64,000 nucleotides of DNA from JADCCX01 sp031431475 (GTDB lineage Bacteria; Pseudomonadota; Alphaproteobacteria; Rhizobiales; Beijerinckiaceae), in assembly GCA_031431475.1 (NCBI GenBank), contig JANPDL010000002.1:1-64000 (forward strand), read 5' to 3'. The notes beneath the pieces were generated by a model, which had not been told where the DNA came from, ran no database searches, and saw only the letters and a program-made list of their open reading frames with translations. The position numbers were made by a program, and so were the translations under genes. Every line of letters starts with the position of its first letter. The stretch's first letter is position 1. Below are positions 9,053 to 18,494 of the stretch, one piece after another.

Positions 9053-9841
9053 ATGAACGCCCAGTCCCTGTTCTCCCGTTATGGACTGCCGCTTGCGCTG
9101 GCCATTGCTATCATAGGCTGGTGGGAGTGGTCGGTGTGGTACAATGCCATTCCGCCCTACAAGCTGCCTTCGCCGTCTGGCATTGTCGCAGCCCTGATCA
9201 AGGACTGGCCCGTGCTCTCGGTTTCCATGTGGGTCACGCTGCAGACCACGCTGACCGGAATGCTGCTGGCCTTTGCGGGTGGCGTGGCGCTGGGCGTATT
9301 GCTTGGCATGTTCAAGACGGCGGAGAACATGCTGTTCCCCTATGCTGTTGTCATGCAGGTCACGCCGGTGATCGCCATCGCGCCAATTCTGCTGATGTAC
9401 TATTCCGCGCCCACCGTGGTGCTGATGACGGCGTTTCTGGTGACCTATTTTCCGGTACTCTCCAACACCATCACCGGCATGCGCTCCACAGATCGCGGAC
9501 TGGAAGCGCTATTCGACCTTTATGGCGCATCCGCCTGGCACCGCATTGTCCTGCTCAAGCTGAAGACGGCGCTGCCCTATATCCTGACCGGATTCCGGAT
9601 CGGCGGGCCGCTCTCGCTCATTGGTGCCGTCGTGGCCGAGATCGCAGCAGGCACGGCAGGCGCGGGCTCGGGCCTGGCCTACCGCATTATCGAAAGCACC
9701 TACCGGCTGAATGTGCCGCGTGCCTTTGCAGCGCTTTTGCTGCTGTCGCTCATGGGCATTGTCATCTTTTACGCCATTGTTTTCGTATCGCACATGATGC
9801 TGAAAGACTGGCACGAGAGTGCCATGAAGAAAGAACGCTGA
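9053..9841 (+). CDS. ABC transporter permease (SsuC/TauC-like)
   Basis: 262 residues with about six predicted membrane helices and the EAA-type loop (residues ~147-175: GLEALFDLYGASAWHRIVLL). Family: binding-protein-dependent permease of sulfonate/pyrimidine type. It lies 9 bp after the ATPase gene and 6 bp before the amidohydrolase. The tight spacing shows a single operon whose product imports a small aromatic or organic anion; the coupled deaminase suggests a pyrimidine. Confidence 0.9.
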   Translation: MNAQSLFSRYGLPLALAIAIIGWWEWSVWYNAIPPYKLPSPSGIVAALIKDWPVLSVSMWVTLQTTLTGMLLAFAGGVALGVLLGMFKTAENMLFPYAVVMQVTPVIAIAPILLMYYSAPTVVLMTAFLVTYFPVLSNTITGMRSTDRGLEALFDLYGASAWHRIVLLKLKTALPYILTGFRIGGPLSLIGAVVAEIAAGTAGAGSGLAYRIIESTYRLNVPRAFAALLLLSLMGIVIFYAIVFVSHMMLKDWHESAMKKER

Positions 9842-9847
9842 GGGGCG

Positions 9848-11158
9848 ATGGCTGGAATGCTGATCAGGAATGCGCGGGTGCCGCGATGTCTGGCGACTGG
9901 AGTCAGTGAGGGCGAAGGTGATTTCGCGCTTGTCGATCTCGCCATAGGCGATGGCTCAATTCGCGCTCTTCAATCTGCGCCAGATAATCATCTTCGCTCG
10001 ATGGCGGAGACAGAAAGCTCGGATATCATCGATCTCGGCCAGGGCATCGTTTTCCCGGGCTTTGTCGAATGCCACACGCATCTCGACAAGGGCCACATCT
10101 GGTCGCGCCGCGCTAACCCCGACGGTACCTTTCCCGGTGCGCTGGAGAACGTCGGCAAGGACCGCGAGGCCCACTGGTCTGCCTCGGATATTGCCGTAAG
10201 GATGGATTTCGCGCTTCGCAGTGCTGAGCATCACGGTGTCAGTGGAATCCGCACGCATATCGATTCTATCGGCAAGCAGATCGGTATTTCCTGGCCCGTT
10301 TTCGCGGAGACCCGCGAGATGTGGAAGGACCGCATCACGTTACAGGGAACTCCGCTCTTTGGTATCCAGTTCGCGCTGGAAGCGGCGCATATGCGCGATG
10401 TCGTGGTGGCGGTGAAGCGCTACGGCAACGGCATCTTCGGCTGTGTCAGCTACATGATCCCGGAGCTTGATCAGGCGCTCGACATCATGTTCCAGACGGC
10501 GATCGAGAACGGTTTTGATCTCGACTTTCATGTAGACGAATCCGCCGACCCCGCCGCCCGCTCGCTGGAGCGGATCGCGGCGGCTGCCTTGCGCCACAGA
10601 TTCACCGGCAAGATTCTCTGCGGCCATTGCTGTTCGCTGGCACTGCAGGAGCCGGAAGACGAGAAACGCATCATTGCAATGGTGAAGGAGGCGGGGATAT
10701 CCATCGTCTCGCTGCCGATGTGCAACATGTATCTTCAGGACCGGCAATCAGGCCGCACTCCGCGCTGGCGAGGCGTGACCTCGCTGCATGAGCTGAAGGC
10801 GGCAGGTGTGCCGGTGATGGTGTCATCCGACAACACGCGCGATCCGTTCTATGCCTACGGCGATCTCGATACGCTGGAGGTGTTCCGCGAGGCCACGCGG
10901 ATATTGCAGCTGGATCATCCCTTTGGCGATTGGCCGAAAGCTGTGACGACGACGCCCGCCGACGTCATGGGGTTGAGCATGCATGGCCGTATCGCCGCAG
11001 GTTTACCCGCCAACCTCGTGCTGTTCAGGGCGCGGAACTGGACGGAGCTTCTGTCGCGCCCGCAGCATGACCGCGTCGTTCTGCGCTATGGCATCAAGCT
11101 TGCGACCATGCTTCCGGATTACCGGGAGCTGGACAGCCTGGAAGGCATGCGACCCTGA
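9848..11158 (+). CDS. cytosine deaminase-like amidohydrolase
   Basis: 436-residue amidohydrolase. The metal-site pattern is visible: ECHTHLDKGH (~74-83), the HVDESAD block (~225) corresponding to the HCDE motif of CodA, GHCC (~256) and the catalytic-aspartate region SSDNTRDPF (~324-332). CodA-type enzymes deaminate cytosine to uracil or related N-heterocycles at a divalent iron or zinc site. Its place as the last gene of a pyrimidine-type ABC operon implies the imported compound is its substrate. Related activities (isocytosine, creatinine or triazine amidohydrolase) cannot be separated by eye. The 291 bp that follow up to addA contain no recognisable gene. Confidence 0.8.
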   Translation: MAGMLIRNARVPRCLATGVSEGEGDFALVDLAIGDGSIRALQSAPDNHLRSMAETESSDIIDLGQGIVFPGFVECHTHLDKGHIWSRRANPDGTFPGALENVGKDREAHWSASDIAVRMDFALRSAEHHGVSGIRTHIDSIGKQIGISWPVFAETREMWKDRITLQGTPLFGIQFALEAAHMRDVVVAVKRYGNGIFGCVSYMIPELDQALDIMFQTAIENGFDLDFHVDESADPAARSLERIAAAALRHRFTGKILCGHCCSLALQEPEDEKRIIAMVKEAGISIVSLPMCNMYLQDRQSGRTPRWRGVTSLHELKAAGVPVMVSSDNTRDPFYAYGDLDTLEVFREATRILQLDHPFGDWPKAVTTTPADVMGLSMHGRIAAGLPANLVLFRARNWTELLSRPQHDRVVLRYGIKLATMLPDYRELDSLEGMRP

Positions 11159-11449
11159 TCTCATTTTTCACCGAGTGGGATGAGGAACGCGCACACAGCA
11201 GGCGGATGATCAGCCTTCCGGTTTGCAGGTTGCCTTGGCAAACTGGATGCCCGCATCGGGTGCGTTAGGCCACATGTATTGGCCAAGGCGCAGCTGATCC
11301 CTGCCTTACTCAGTCGCTCTTCTCACACAGTTCATGCTATGGGTAAATTCAGGGTAGCTCAGGCCTGTCAAACCCATGTAATCCATCATACGACCTTTGC
11401 TAACGCGAAGGCGACCTTCTCCCAAAGGGTGAGAGGGAAGGACAATTGA

Positions 11450-14400
11450 ATGCCAGCAGCCTCGCCCGAACAGCTCAAAGCCGCCGATCCGCGGAACTCT
11501 GTCTGGGTCAGCGCCAACGCGGGCGCGGGCAAGACCACCGTGCTGACAAGCCGCGTCGTGCGCCTGCTGCTTTCAGGTGCTGATCCGGCGCGCATCCTGT
11601 GCGTGACGTTTACCAAAGCAGCCGCCGCCAATATGCAGAACCGCATTTTCGAGGCGTTGGGCAAATGGGTGGCGCTGGAGAACGATGCTCTCGCCAATGC
11701 CATCCACGAGATAACCGGCGAAATGCCCCGTGCGGGCGATCTGGAGAAAGCCCGCCGCCTGTTCGCGCGCGCCGTGGAAACGCCGGGCGGGCTGAAAATA
11801 CAGACGATCCATGGCTTCTGCGAGCGGCTTCTGCATCTCTTCCCGTTCGAGGCTGCCGTGCCTGCCCGATTCAAGGTGCTGGACGACCGCGAACAACGCG
11901 ACGCAACAGAATCCGCCATCACGGCCACGCTGGCGGCGGCATTGCGGGAGGCGGGCAGTCTTCTGGGCCGTGCGCTACGGACCGCGACCGATGCGGCGGG
12001 TGAAGGCGGCTTTCGCGATGCGCTGAAGGCGTTCATGGCGCATCGGCGTGCAGTTGAGGCTCCGGAACGCAAGTTTGCGGTTTCGAGTGTCAGGCAGAGG
12101 CTTGGGGTTGGCCCGGATGAAACTGTCGAGATGATCGAACGGAAGATCATCAATCAGGGCTTCTATTCCGCCAACTGGCAGGCGATTCACGACTGGCTGG
12201 CGACGGGCACCAAGACCGACCAGAGCCGCGCTGCTGCACTCAAGGATGCACGCCGGACGCAGGGGCTGGAGGATCTGGAGGGGTATATCCAGATCTTTCT
12301 GACACAGGATCTGGCTCCGCGAAAATCTCTCGCCACGAAAAAACTTGTCGAAGGCGATCCTGAGCTGGCGCAGGATATGCTGGACGAGCAGGAGCGCGTG
12401 CTGGAACTGGTGCAGCGCATCAACGCCATCGCCGCTGCCGGGCGCACCGAAGCCATCGTGCTCATCGCCGACGAGGTGAACGCCCGCTACCGCGCGGAAA
12501 AGCGCCGTCTGGGCCGCCTCGATTTTCCCGATCTCATCGGCAAGGTGGTGAAGCTGCTGACAGCCGACACCGCGAAATGGGTGCTGTTCAAGCTGGATCA
12601 GGGCCTCGACCATGTGCTGGTGGACGAGGCGCAGGACACCAGCCCCGAGCAATGGGCCATCGTGAAGGCGCTGGCCGATGATTTCTTCGCGGGCGAAGGT
12701 GCGCGGGCCGTGCAGCGCACGATTTTCGCGGTGGGCGACGAGAAACAGTCGATCTTCGGCTTTCAGGGCGCGAAACCCGAAGAGTTCGACAAAGCGCGGC
12801 TGCATTTCGACCTGCGCATCCGGGCTTATAATCAGGAGGCAAAGTCGCCGCATCCGTTCGAGGATGTGAAGCTGCGGCAATCCTATCGCACGGTCGCCGA
12901 TGTGCTGACCATGGTGGATCAGGTGTTTGCAGCCGAGGAGCGCTATACGGACCTGTCCAGCGCCAACGAGCCGACGATTCATGTGAGCCAGCGTGTCGGC
13001 AAACCCGGTCTGGTCGAGCTTTGGCCAGCGGAACTGACGGAGAAAGTGCCAGAGAAAGACGCATTCGATACGGTGGACAGCACCCCGCCGGATGCATCGC
13101 CGTCTCGCCTCGCCCGGCGCGTGGCCCGGCGCATCAAGTTCTGGATCGACAGCGAGGCGCGCTTCGAGGACGACGGCCTGCCCATCACGCCGGGCGATGT
13201 GTTGATCCTCGTGCGCAACCGCGGCCCGATCTTTAACGGCGTGATCAAGGCGCTGAAGCAAGAAAACGTGCCGGTGGCGGGTGCCGACCGCATGAAGCTC
13301 AACGAACAGATCGCGGTGCTCGACCTTCTGGCGCTCGGCCGGTTCTGCCTGCTGCCGGAGGATGATCTGACGCTGGCTGCATTGTTGAAATCGCCGCTGA
13401 TCGGGCTAAACGAGGAGGAGCTTCTGGCGGTTGCCGCCGGGCGCGGTGAAACCAGCCTGTGGGCGGCATTGCAGGCGAACACCGGCTTTGCGGCAGCAGT
13501 GCAAAAGCTGCTGAAATGGCAGGGCAAAGCCGTCAGGCTCGATCCCTACAGCTTCTACGCCGATGTGCTGGCCGCCGACCACGGCCGCCGCGACCTGATC
13601 GCGCGGCTGGGACCGGATGCGGAGGAAGCCATCAACGTCTTTCTCTCCGCCCTGCGCCAGTGGCAGGCCTCCAATCCACCGTCGCTGCTGGGTTTCACCG
13701 AGGCCATGGCGCTCAACGATGCCGATGTGAAACGCGACATGGAGGAGGCCCATGGCCGCGTGCGGGTGATGACCGTGCATGCCTCGAAAGGGCTGGAAGC
13801 GCGGATCATCTTTCTGATCGATACGGTGCACAATCCAAAAGGCGGCGGCAACACCGGACCGAAATTGATCGAGATCGATGAGGGTGATGCGGAAACAGCG
13901 GTGTGGGTGAAGGGCGAGAAAAGTGATCCATCCGCACTGGAACAGGCACGCACACGCGTCAACGATCTCGCCATGGCCGAAAGCCGCCGCCTGCTCTACG
14001 TGGCGCTTACCCGGGCGCGGGACCGGCTCTATATTGGGAGCGCCGAGGGCAAGACCAAGCCACCGCAGGGCAACTGGCGCGGCATGATCGACGATGCGCT
14101 GGCGGGCCAGGCGCATCTGACGGAAGTAGATGCCGAGGATCGCGAAGGGCGCGTGTCGCAATGGCGGAGCGTGAAGGCCAAACCTGCCGCACCAAAGGCG
14201 CTGGAGGTACTTCCGCCGAAATCAACCCTCCCGGTCTGGCTGATGAAGGCGGCTTCAGCCGATCTCCCGCGTCCGCCGCCGCTGCGCCCCTCGCGCATCG
14301 CCGATGCCGCCGAACCGCCACTGCAGCGCGAGGGCATGAGCGTGCAGGCGCAGGCAAGGCTGCGTGGTGACCTCATCCACCATTTGTTGCAGCACCTGCC

Positions 14401-14869
14401 TGATGTGGATGCGGCGCGCCGTGCGAGTATCGCGCCCAGATTGGCGGCGGCGCGGTTTCCGGCGCTTGATCCACAGATCGCTGAGGCCGCCATCGCCGAT
14501 ACGCTTGCACTCATGGGCGATTCACGATTCAGCACTCTCTTTGGCGGTTCGGCCCGCGCCGAGGTCGATATCGCGGGACGGGTGACCGTGGGCGGCAAGA
14601 GCGCCGAGGTGGCGGGGCGCATCGACCGGCTGGTGATCACGGACCGCGAGGTGACCTTGATGGACTACAAGACAGGCCGTCCGCCGCGCGATCCGTCCGA
14701 TGTTCCCGAAAACCACCTGCGTCAGCTCGCGATCTACGAGGCGCTCTTGCGCGATCTCTATCCGGACCGCGCTATAACCACCGCCATCATCTGGACTGCG
14801 CTGCCCGCGCTTGTGGTGGTTTCACCCGCAAGGCTTGCAGACAGCACGGCCAGCATCACCCTGCCGTGA
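11450..14869 (+). CDS. addA: double-strand break repair helicase-nuclease AddA
   Basis: 1,139 residues, near the usual AddA size. The N-terminal UvrD-like helicase has Walker A NAGAGKTT (~23-30), the TFTKAAAANM block, and LVDEAQDTSPEQW (~387). Motif VI is in the LYVALTRARDRLYIG region (~848). The C-terminal RecB-type nuclease carries GRIDRL and DYKTGR (~1,058-1,076), followed by QLAIYEALL. AddAB processes double-strand ends for RecA loading. The addB gene that normally precedes addA in this order is absent: upstream is 291 bp of non-coding DNA and then the cytosine-deaminase gene. Downstream, trxA is 88 bp away, the conserved rhizobial neighbour. The breakpoint upstream suggests a rearrangement (inference). 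Confidence 0.95.
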   Translation: MPAASPEQLKAADPRNSVWVSANAGAGKTTVLTSRVVRLLLSGADPARILCVTFTKAAAANMQNRIFEALGKWVALENDALANAIHEITGEMPRAGDLEKARRLFARAVETPGGLKIQTIHGFCERLLHLFPFEAAVPARFKVLDDREQRDATESAITATLAAALREAGSLLGRALRTATDAAGEGGFRDALKAFMAHRRAVEAPERKFAVSSVRQRLGVGPDETVEMIERKIINQGFYSANWQAIHDWLATGTKTDQSRAAALKDARRTQGLEDLEGYIQIFLTQDLAPRKSLATKKLVEGDPELAQDMLDEQERVLELVQRINAIAAAGRTEAIVLIADEVNARYRAEKRRLGRLDFPDLIGKVVKLLTADTAKWVLFKLDQGLDHVLVDEAQDTSPEQWAIVKALADDFFAGEGARAVQRTIFAVGDEKQSIFGFQGAKPEEFDKARLHFDLRIRAYNQEAKSPHPFEDVKLRQSYRTVADVLTMVDQVFAAEERYTDLSSANEPTIHVSQRVGKPGLVELWPAELTEKVPEKDAFDTVDSTPPDASPSRLARRVARRIKFWIDSEARFEDDGLPITPGDVLILVRNRGPIFNGVIKALKQENVPVAGADRMKLNEQIAVLDLLALGRFCLLPEDDLTLAALLKSPLIGLNEEELLAVAAGRGETSLWAALQANTGFAAAVQKLLKWQGKAVRLDPYSFYADVLAADHGRRDLIARLGPDAEEAINVFLSALRQWQASNPPSLLGFTEAMALNDADVKRDMEEAHGRVRVMTVHASKGLEARIIFLIDTVHNPKGGGNTGPKLIEIDEGDAETAVWVKGEKSDPSALEQARTRVNDLAMAESRRLLYVALTRARDRLYIGSAEGKTKPPQGNWRGMIDDALAGQAHLTEVDAEDREGRVSQWRSVKAKPAAPKALEVLPPKSTLPVWLMKAASADLPRPPPLRPSRIADAAEPPLQREGMSVQAQARLRGDLIHHLLQHLPDVDAARRASIAPRLAAARFPALDPQIAEAAIADTLALMGDSRFSTLFGGSARAEVDIAGRVTVGGKSAEVAGRIDRLVITDREVTLMDYKTGRPPRDPSDVPENHLRQLAIYEALLRDLYPDRAITTAIIWTALPALVVVSPARLADSTASITLP

Positions 14870-14957
14870 AGAAACGTGCCTTGAATTTTCAGCCAGAAGC
14901 GCCCATTCCTGAGGCATCAACCGGATTTCAAATCTTCCGCCACGAAAGAGATCAGCC

Positions 14958-15284
14958 ATGGGCAATGCCACGATCAAGGTCACTGACGCCACTTTCCAGA
15001 GTGATGTGCTTGGCTCCGAGACACCCGTTGTCGTCGATTTCTGGGCGGAATGGTGCGGCCCCTGCCGCATGATCGCGCCGCATCTCGACGCCATCGCCAC
15101 CGAACTGGGCGGCAAGGTGATCATCGCCAAGGTGAACATCGACGAGAACCCCGAAATCGCAAGTCAGGTCGGCATCCGCTCAATCCCTACCCTCATGATC
15201 TACAAAGGCGGCAAGCACGTGAACACCAAGGTGGGCGCGGGCTCCAGGGGCGATCTGCAGAAGTGGATCGAGGCGTCGATTTAA
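14958..15284 (+). CDS. trxA: thioredoxin
   Basis: 108 residues with the active-site WAEWCGPCRM (~28-37), the cis-proline region SIPTLMIY (~73-80) and a normal TrxA length. General cytoplasmic disulfide reductant for ribonucleotide reductase, PAPS reductase and others. It follows addA in the order known from rhizobia and is followed by a factor-independent terminator that overlaps the end of polA. Confidence 0.96.
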   Translation: MGNATIKVTDATFQSDVLGSETPVVVDFWAEWCGPCRMIAPHLDAIATELGGKVIIAKVNIDENPEIASQVGIRSIPTLMIYKGGKHVNTKVGAGSRGDLQKWIEASI

Positions 15285-15307
15285 GACGCTTGCAACATTC
15301 GATTATC

Positions 15308-15333
15308 AAAAAGCTGGGTTCGCCCGGCTTTTT
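15308..15333. terminator. bidirectional intrinsic terminator between trxA and polA
   Basis: An A-tract, a stem GCtGGG/CCCgGC with a TTCG loop, then a T-tract. Symmetric A/T flanks allow it to end both trxA (plus strand) and polA (minus strand); it touches the polA stop codon. Confidence 0.85.
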
Positions 15334-18300
15334 TAATGCGCATCATCCCAGTTCGCCGCCGCCCGCGCATCCACCTGCAACGGCACCGACATATGCAGCG
15401 CGGGCAGCGGTGCATCGATCATCACCTGCCTGATCACCGGCAGCGCCTTCTCCACTTCTGCCTCCGGCGCCTCGAAGATCAGCTCGTCATGCACCTGCAA
15501 CAGCATCTGTGACGACAGCTTTGCCGCCGCCAGCGCGTCCTCCATCCGGATCATCGCCCTGCGGATGATATCCGCAGCCGAGCCCTGGATCGGCGCATTG
15601 ATCGCCGCGCGTTCGAGGAAAGCGCGTTCGGAGGGATTCTTCGTGCCTATCTGCGGATAATGGCACTTCCGCCCGAAAATAGTGGAAACGAATCCATCGC
15701 GATGCACAGCTTTTTTGGTAGCCTCCATGTAATCCTTGATGCCGGGGAAGCGCTCGAAATACGTGCGGATATACGCCCCCGCTTCCTCGCGGCTGATGCC
15801 GAGCTGGTTGGCGAGTCCGAAGGCCGAAATGCCGTAGATAATGCCGAAATTGATGGCCTTGGCCCGCCGCCGCACCTCGGACGTCATGTCCTTGATCGGC
15901 ACGCCGAACATCTCGGATGCCGTCATGGCATGGATATCCAGCCCGTCGGCAAAAGCCTTCTTCAGCTGCGGAATATCCGCCATATGGGCCAGCACGCGCA
16001 GTTCGATCTGGCTGTAATCGGCCGAAATCAGCTTGTGGCCCGGCGTTGCCACGAAAGCCGTGCGGATCTTGCGGCCCTGCTCGTTCCTCACCGGGATGTT
16101 CTGGATATTGGGGTCCGACGACGACAATCGCCCGGTCGTCGTTGACGCCATGGCGAAGGATGTGTGCACGCGGTTCGTCTGCGGATTCACAAAGCCCGGC
16201 AGGGCGTCGGTGTAGGTCGATTTCAGCTTCGCGAGTTGCCGCCAGTCGAGAATGCGCGCGGGCAGTTCATGGCCCTGTTCGGCCAGATCTTCGAGCGCGC
16301 CCGCACCGGTCGCCCATTGCCCGGTTGCGGTCTTCTTGCCGCCCGGCAGATTCATCTTGCCGAAGAGGATATCGCCAAGTTGCTTGGGAGAACCCAGATT
16401 GAAGGGTTCACCCACCATCGTCTGGATTTCATCCTCCAGGCCAGCCATGCGCTGTGCGAATTCACCCGAGAGCCGCGACAGGATCTGCCGGTCGATGGAT
16501 ATGCCACGCCGCTCCATGCGCATCAGAACAGGGGCAAGCGGACGTTCCAGCGTTTCGTAGACACTGGTCATGGATTCGGCGGGCAATCGCGGCTTCAGCA
16601 CACGCCAGAGCCGCAGCGTTACATCGGCGTCCTCGGCGGCATAGGCCGTCGCCCGGTCCAGTGCGACGCGGTCGAAGGTGATGCGGTTCTTGCCGGTTCC
16701 CGTCACCTCATCGAAGCCGATGGGCGTGTGCCCCAGCCATTTCTGGCTTAGCGTATCCATGCCATGTCCGCCGGAATTGCCTGACGTCGCGCCGCCGTCC
16801 AACGCATAGGACATCAACATCGTGTCATCGATATTGCGGACCTCGATTCCATGCTGGCGTAAGAGCAACATGTCGAATTTGAGGTTCTGGCCGATTTTGA
16901 GGATGGCCGGATCTTCCAGCACGAGCTTGAGCCTCGCGATGGCCGCTCTGGCATCCATCTGGCCTTCAACCAGATTGCCGCCGCCGAAGAGATCACCCGT
17001 GCCTTCGCCCTTGTGCAGCAACGGCGCATAGCAAGCCTTGCCGGGGGCTATCGCGAGCGAGAACCCGACCATATTCGCCTGCATGGCGTCGAGGCTGTCG
17101 GTTTCGGTGTCTATCGCCAGGAAGCCCTGTTCGCGCGCTGTGGAGAGCCAGCGGTCGAGGGATTCGAGCGAGAGGATGGTTTCGTATGATGCACGGTCGA
17201 TTTTGGTCGCTTCGCCTTCCGCCTTGCGGGCGCTGGCGAGATCGGCAGGCGCGAATCCTCCCCCCTTGCGGGGGAGGGCAGGGAGGGGGCTCTCGCCGCG
17301 AGAAGATGGGGTTTGAGAGGCCGCACTGGCGTTGATGCCAGCTGCGTCACCATTCGGGACTGCCCCGGCAGCCCTCTCCCTGCCCTCCTCCGCTAGGGGG
17401 GAGGAAGAGGAGCGCCCGCCGTAGTTCCCCACCCGCAGGCGCTCCTCCGGCTCCACCGCGTTCACATCAATATCCGCCTTCTCGGCGATACGTCTGGTGA
17501 TCGTGGTGAATTCCATGGCCTTCAGGAACGCAATCAACGGTTTAGCCTCCAGCGGCGGCAAGCCCAGATCAACCAGCGGCGTCACAAGCGGCACATCGCG
17601 CACGAGATCGACAAGCTTGCGTGACATCCGCACCTTCTCGATCACATCCGGGTCGGTCAGTGTCTCGCGCTTTTTCGGCTGCTTGATCTCGCCGGCGCGG
17701 GCCAGAAGCTGATCGAGATCGCCGAAATCCTGAATCATCTGCGCCGCCGTCTTGATGCCGATCCCCGGTGCGCCAGGCACGTTGTCGGTCGAGTCGCCTG
17801 CCAGTGCCTGCACATCCACCACGCGCTCCGGCGGCACACCGAAATACGCGATCACCTCCTCGCGTCCGATCTTTCGCTCCTCGCGCGCGCCCTTGGCACC
17901 AACGACGCCCGATGCCGGATCATACATGGCCACACCCGGCTCGATCAGCTGCATCAGATCCTTGTCGGCAGAGACGATGAGCACTTCCGCGCCCGCATCC
18001 ACCGCCTGCCGCGCATAAGTCGCGATCAGGTCATCTGCCTCGTAGGTGTCCTGCTCCACCGGGATCATGCCGAAGGCTTTCACCGTCTCGCGCATCAACG
18101 GAAACTGTGGCACCAGATCCTCCGGTGGCTCTGAACGGTTGGCCTTATAGGCAGGATAAAGCGCCTTGCGGAACGAGTTTTCGGATTTGTCGAAGATGAT
18201 GGCGAGATGCGTCGGCTTCACGCCCAGAACGCCTTCCGTCACGAATTGCAGCATTTTCACCGCAAACAGCCGTACCGCACCCGTCGGCAAGCCGTCGGAC

Positions 18301-18413
18301 CTGTAGAGATACCGTCGGTCCTGGTTCATTGACTGGAAATAGGCCCGGAAGATAAAGTTTGAGCCGTCCACAAGGAACACCCGATCCCCTTTTTGTATCG
18401 GCCTGTTGGTCAT
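15333..18413 (-). CDS. polA: DNA polymerase I
   Basis: 1,026 residues from the ATG at 18413 (GTGGAG ribosome site; an upstream ATG at 18467 is less likely). Order of parts: 5'-nuclease with FLVDGSNFIFRAYF near the N-terminus and the ALAGDSTDNVPG helix-hairpin region (~200-230), a linker, a 3'-5' exonuclease beginning at DTETDSLD (~437) with an intact FDMLLLRQH and YAAEDADVT, then the family-A polymerase with SADYSQIELRVLAH (motif A, ~795), KAINFGIIYGIS (motif B) and LQVHDELIFE (motif C). The linker carries about 50 extra residues (~336-385, rich in Ser/Ala/Gly/Pro) encoded by an in-frame palindromic element, annotated separately. Length exceeds the usual ~970-1,000 accordingly. Confidence 0.97.
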   Translation of the reverse strand: MTNRPIQKGDRVFLVDGSNFIFRAYFQSMNQDRRYLYRSDGLPTGAVRLFAVKMLQFVTEGVLGVKPTHLAIIFDKSENSFRKALYPAYKANRSEPPEDLVPQFPLMRETVKAFGMIPVEQDTYEADDLIATYARQAVDAGAEVLIVSADKDLMQLIEPGVAMYDPASGVVGAKGAREERKIGREEVIAYFGVPPERVVDVQALAGDSTDNVPGAPGIGIKTAAQMIQDFGDLDQLLARAGEIKQPKKRETLTDPDVIEKVRMSRKLVDLVRDVPLVTPLVDLGLPPLEAKPLIAFLKAMEFTTITRRIAEKADIDVNAVEPEERLRVGNYGGRSSSSPLAEEGRERAAGAVPNGDAAGINASAASQTPSSRGESPLPALPRKGGGFAPADLASARKAEGEATKIDRASYETILSLESLDRWLSTAREQGFLAIDTETDSLDAMQANMVGFSLAIAPGKACYAPLLHKGEGTGDLFGGGNLVEGQMDARAAIARLKLVLEDPAILKIGQNLKFDMLLLRQHGIEVRNIDDTMLMSYALDGGATSGNSGGHGMDTLSQKWLGHTPIGFDEVTGTGKNRITFDRVALDRATAYAAEDADVTLRLWRVLKPRLPAESMTSVYETLERPLAPVLMRMERRGISIDRQILSRLSGEFAQRMAGLEDEIQTMVGEPFNLGSPKQLGDILFGKMNLPGGKKTATGQWATGAGALEDLAEQGHELPARILDWRQLAKLKSTYTDALPGFVNPQTNRVHTSFAMASTTTGRLSSSDPNIQNIPVRNEQGRKIRTAFVATPGHKLISADYSQIELRVLAHMADIPQLKKAFADGLDIHAMTASEMFGVPIKDMTSEVRRRAKAINFGIIYGISAFGLANQLGISREEAGAYIRTYFERFPGIKDYMEATKKAVHRDGFVSTIFGRKCHYPQIGTKNPSERAFLERAAINAPIQGSAADIIRRAMIRMEDALAAAKLSSQMLLQVHDELIFEAPEAEVEKALPVIRQVMIDAPLPALHMSVPLQVDARAAANWDDAH
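17256..17405. repeat. 150-bp palindromic repeat element inserted in frame in polA
   Basis: Two 36-bp arms (17256-17291 and 17370-17405) are inverted copies matching at 33 of 36 positions and enclose 78 bp. Each arm contains its own small hairpin (CCTCCCCC, loop, GGGGGAGG on the left). The whole unit is 150 bp, exactly 50 codons, so the polA frame is kept and the element is translated in the linker between the 5'-nuclease and 3'-exonuclease domains. It resembles in spirit the palindromic elements of Rhizobiales and the in-frame RPE of Rickettsia; I cannot confirm other genomic copies from this window. Confidence 0.85.
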
Positions 18414-18494
18414 GTGCGACTCCACTTCTTGTGACAAAGGCTTGCCTCGCACGTCGGGCTTTTGCAAGGTAGGACCCGCAGGGAGATATCATCA

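Noticed and set aside
11411..11439. Short CCTTCTCCC/GAGAGGGAAGG motif before addA as a palindromic repeat
   Set aside because: Arms match poorly and no second copy was found; could be a fragment of a rhizobial intergenic repeat but cannot be supported here.
11975..13261. 428-residue open frame on the minus strand inside addA
   Set aside because: Shadow of a high-GC gene: addA has all family motifs across this interval and the antisense frame shows no domain and no ribosome site.
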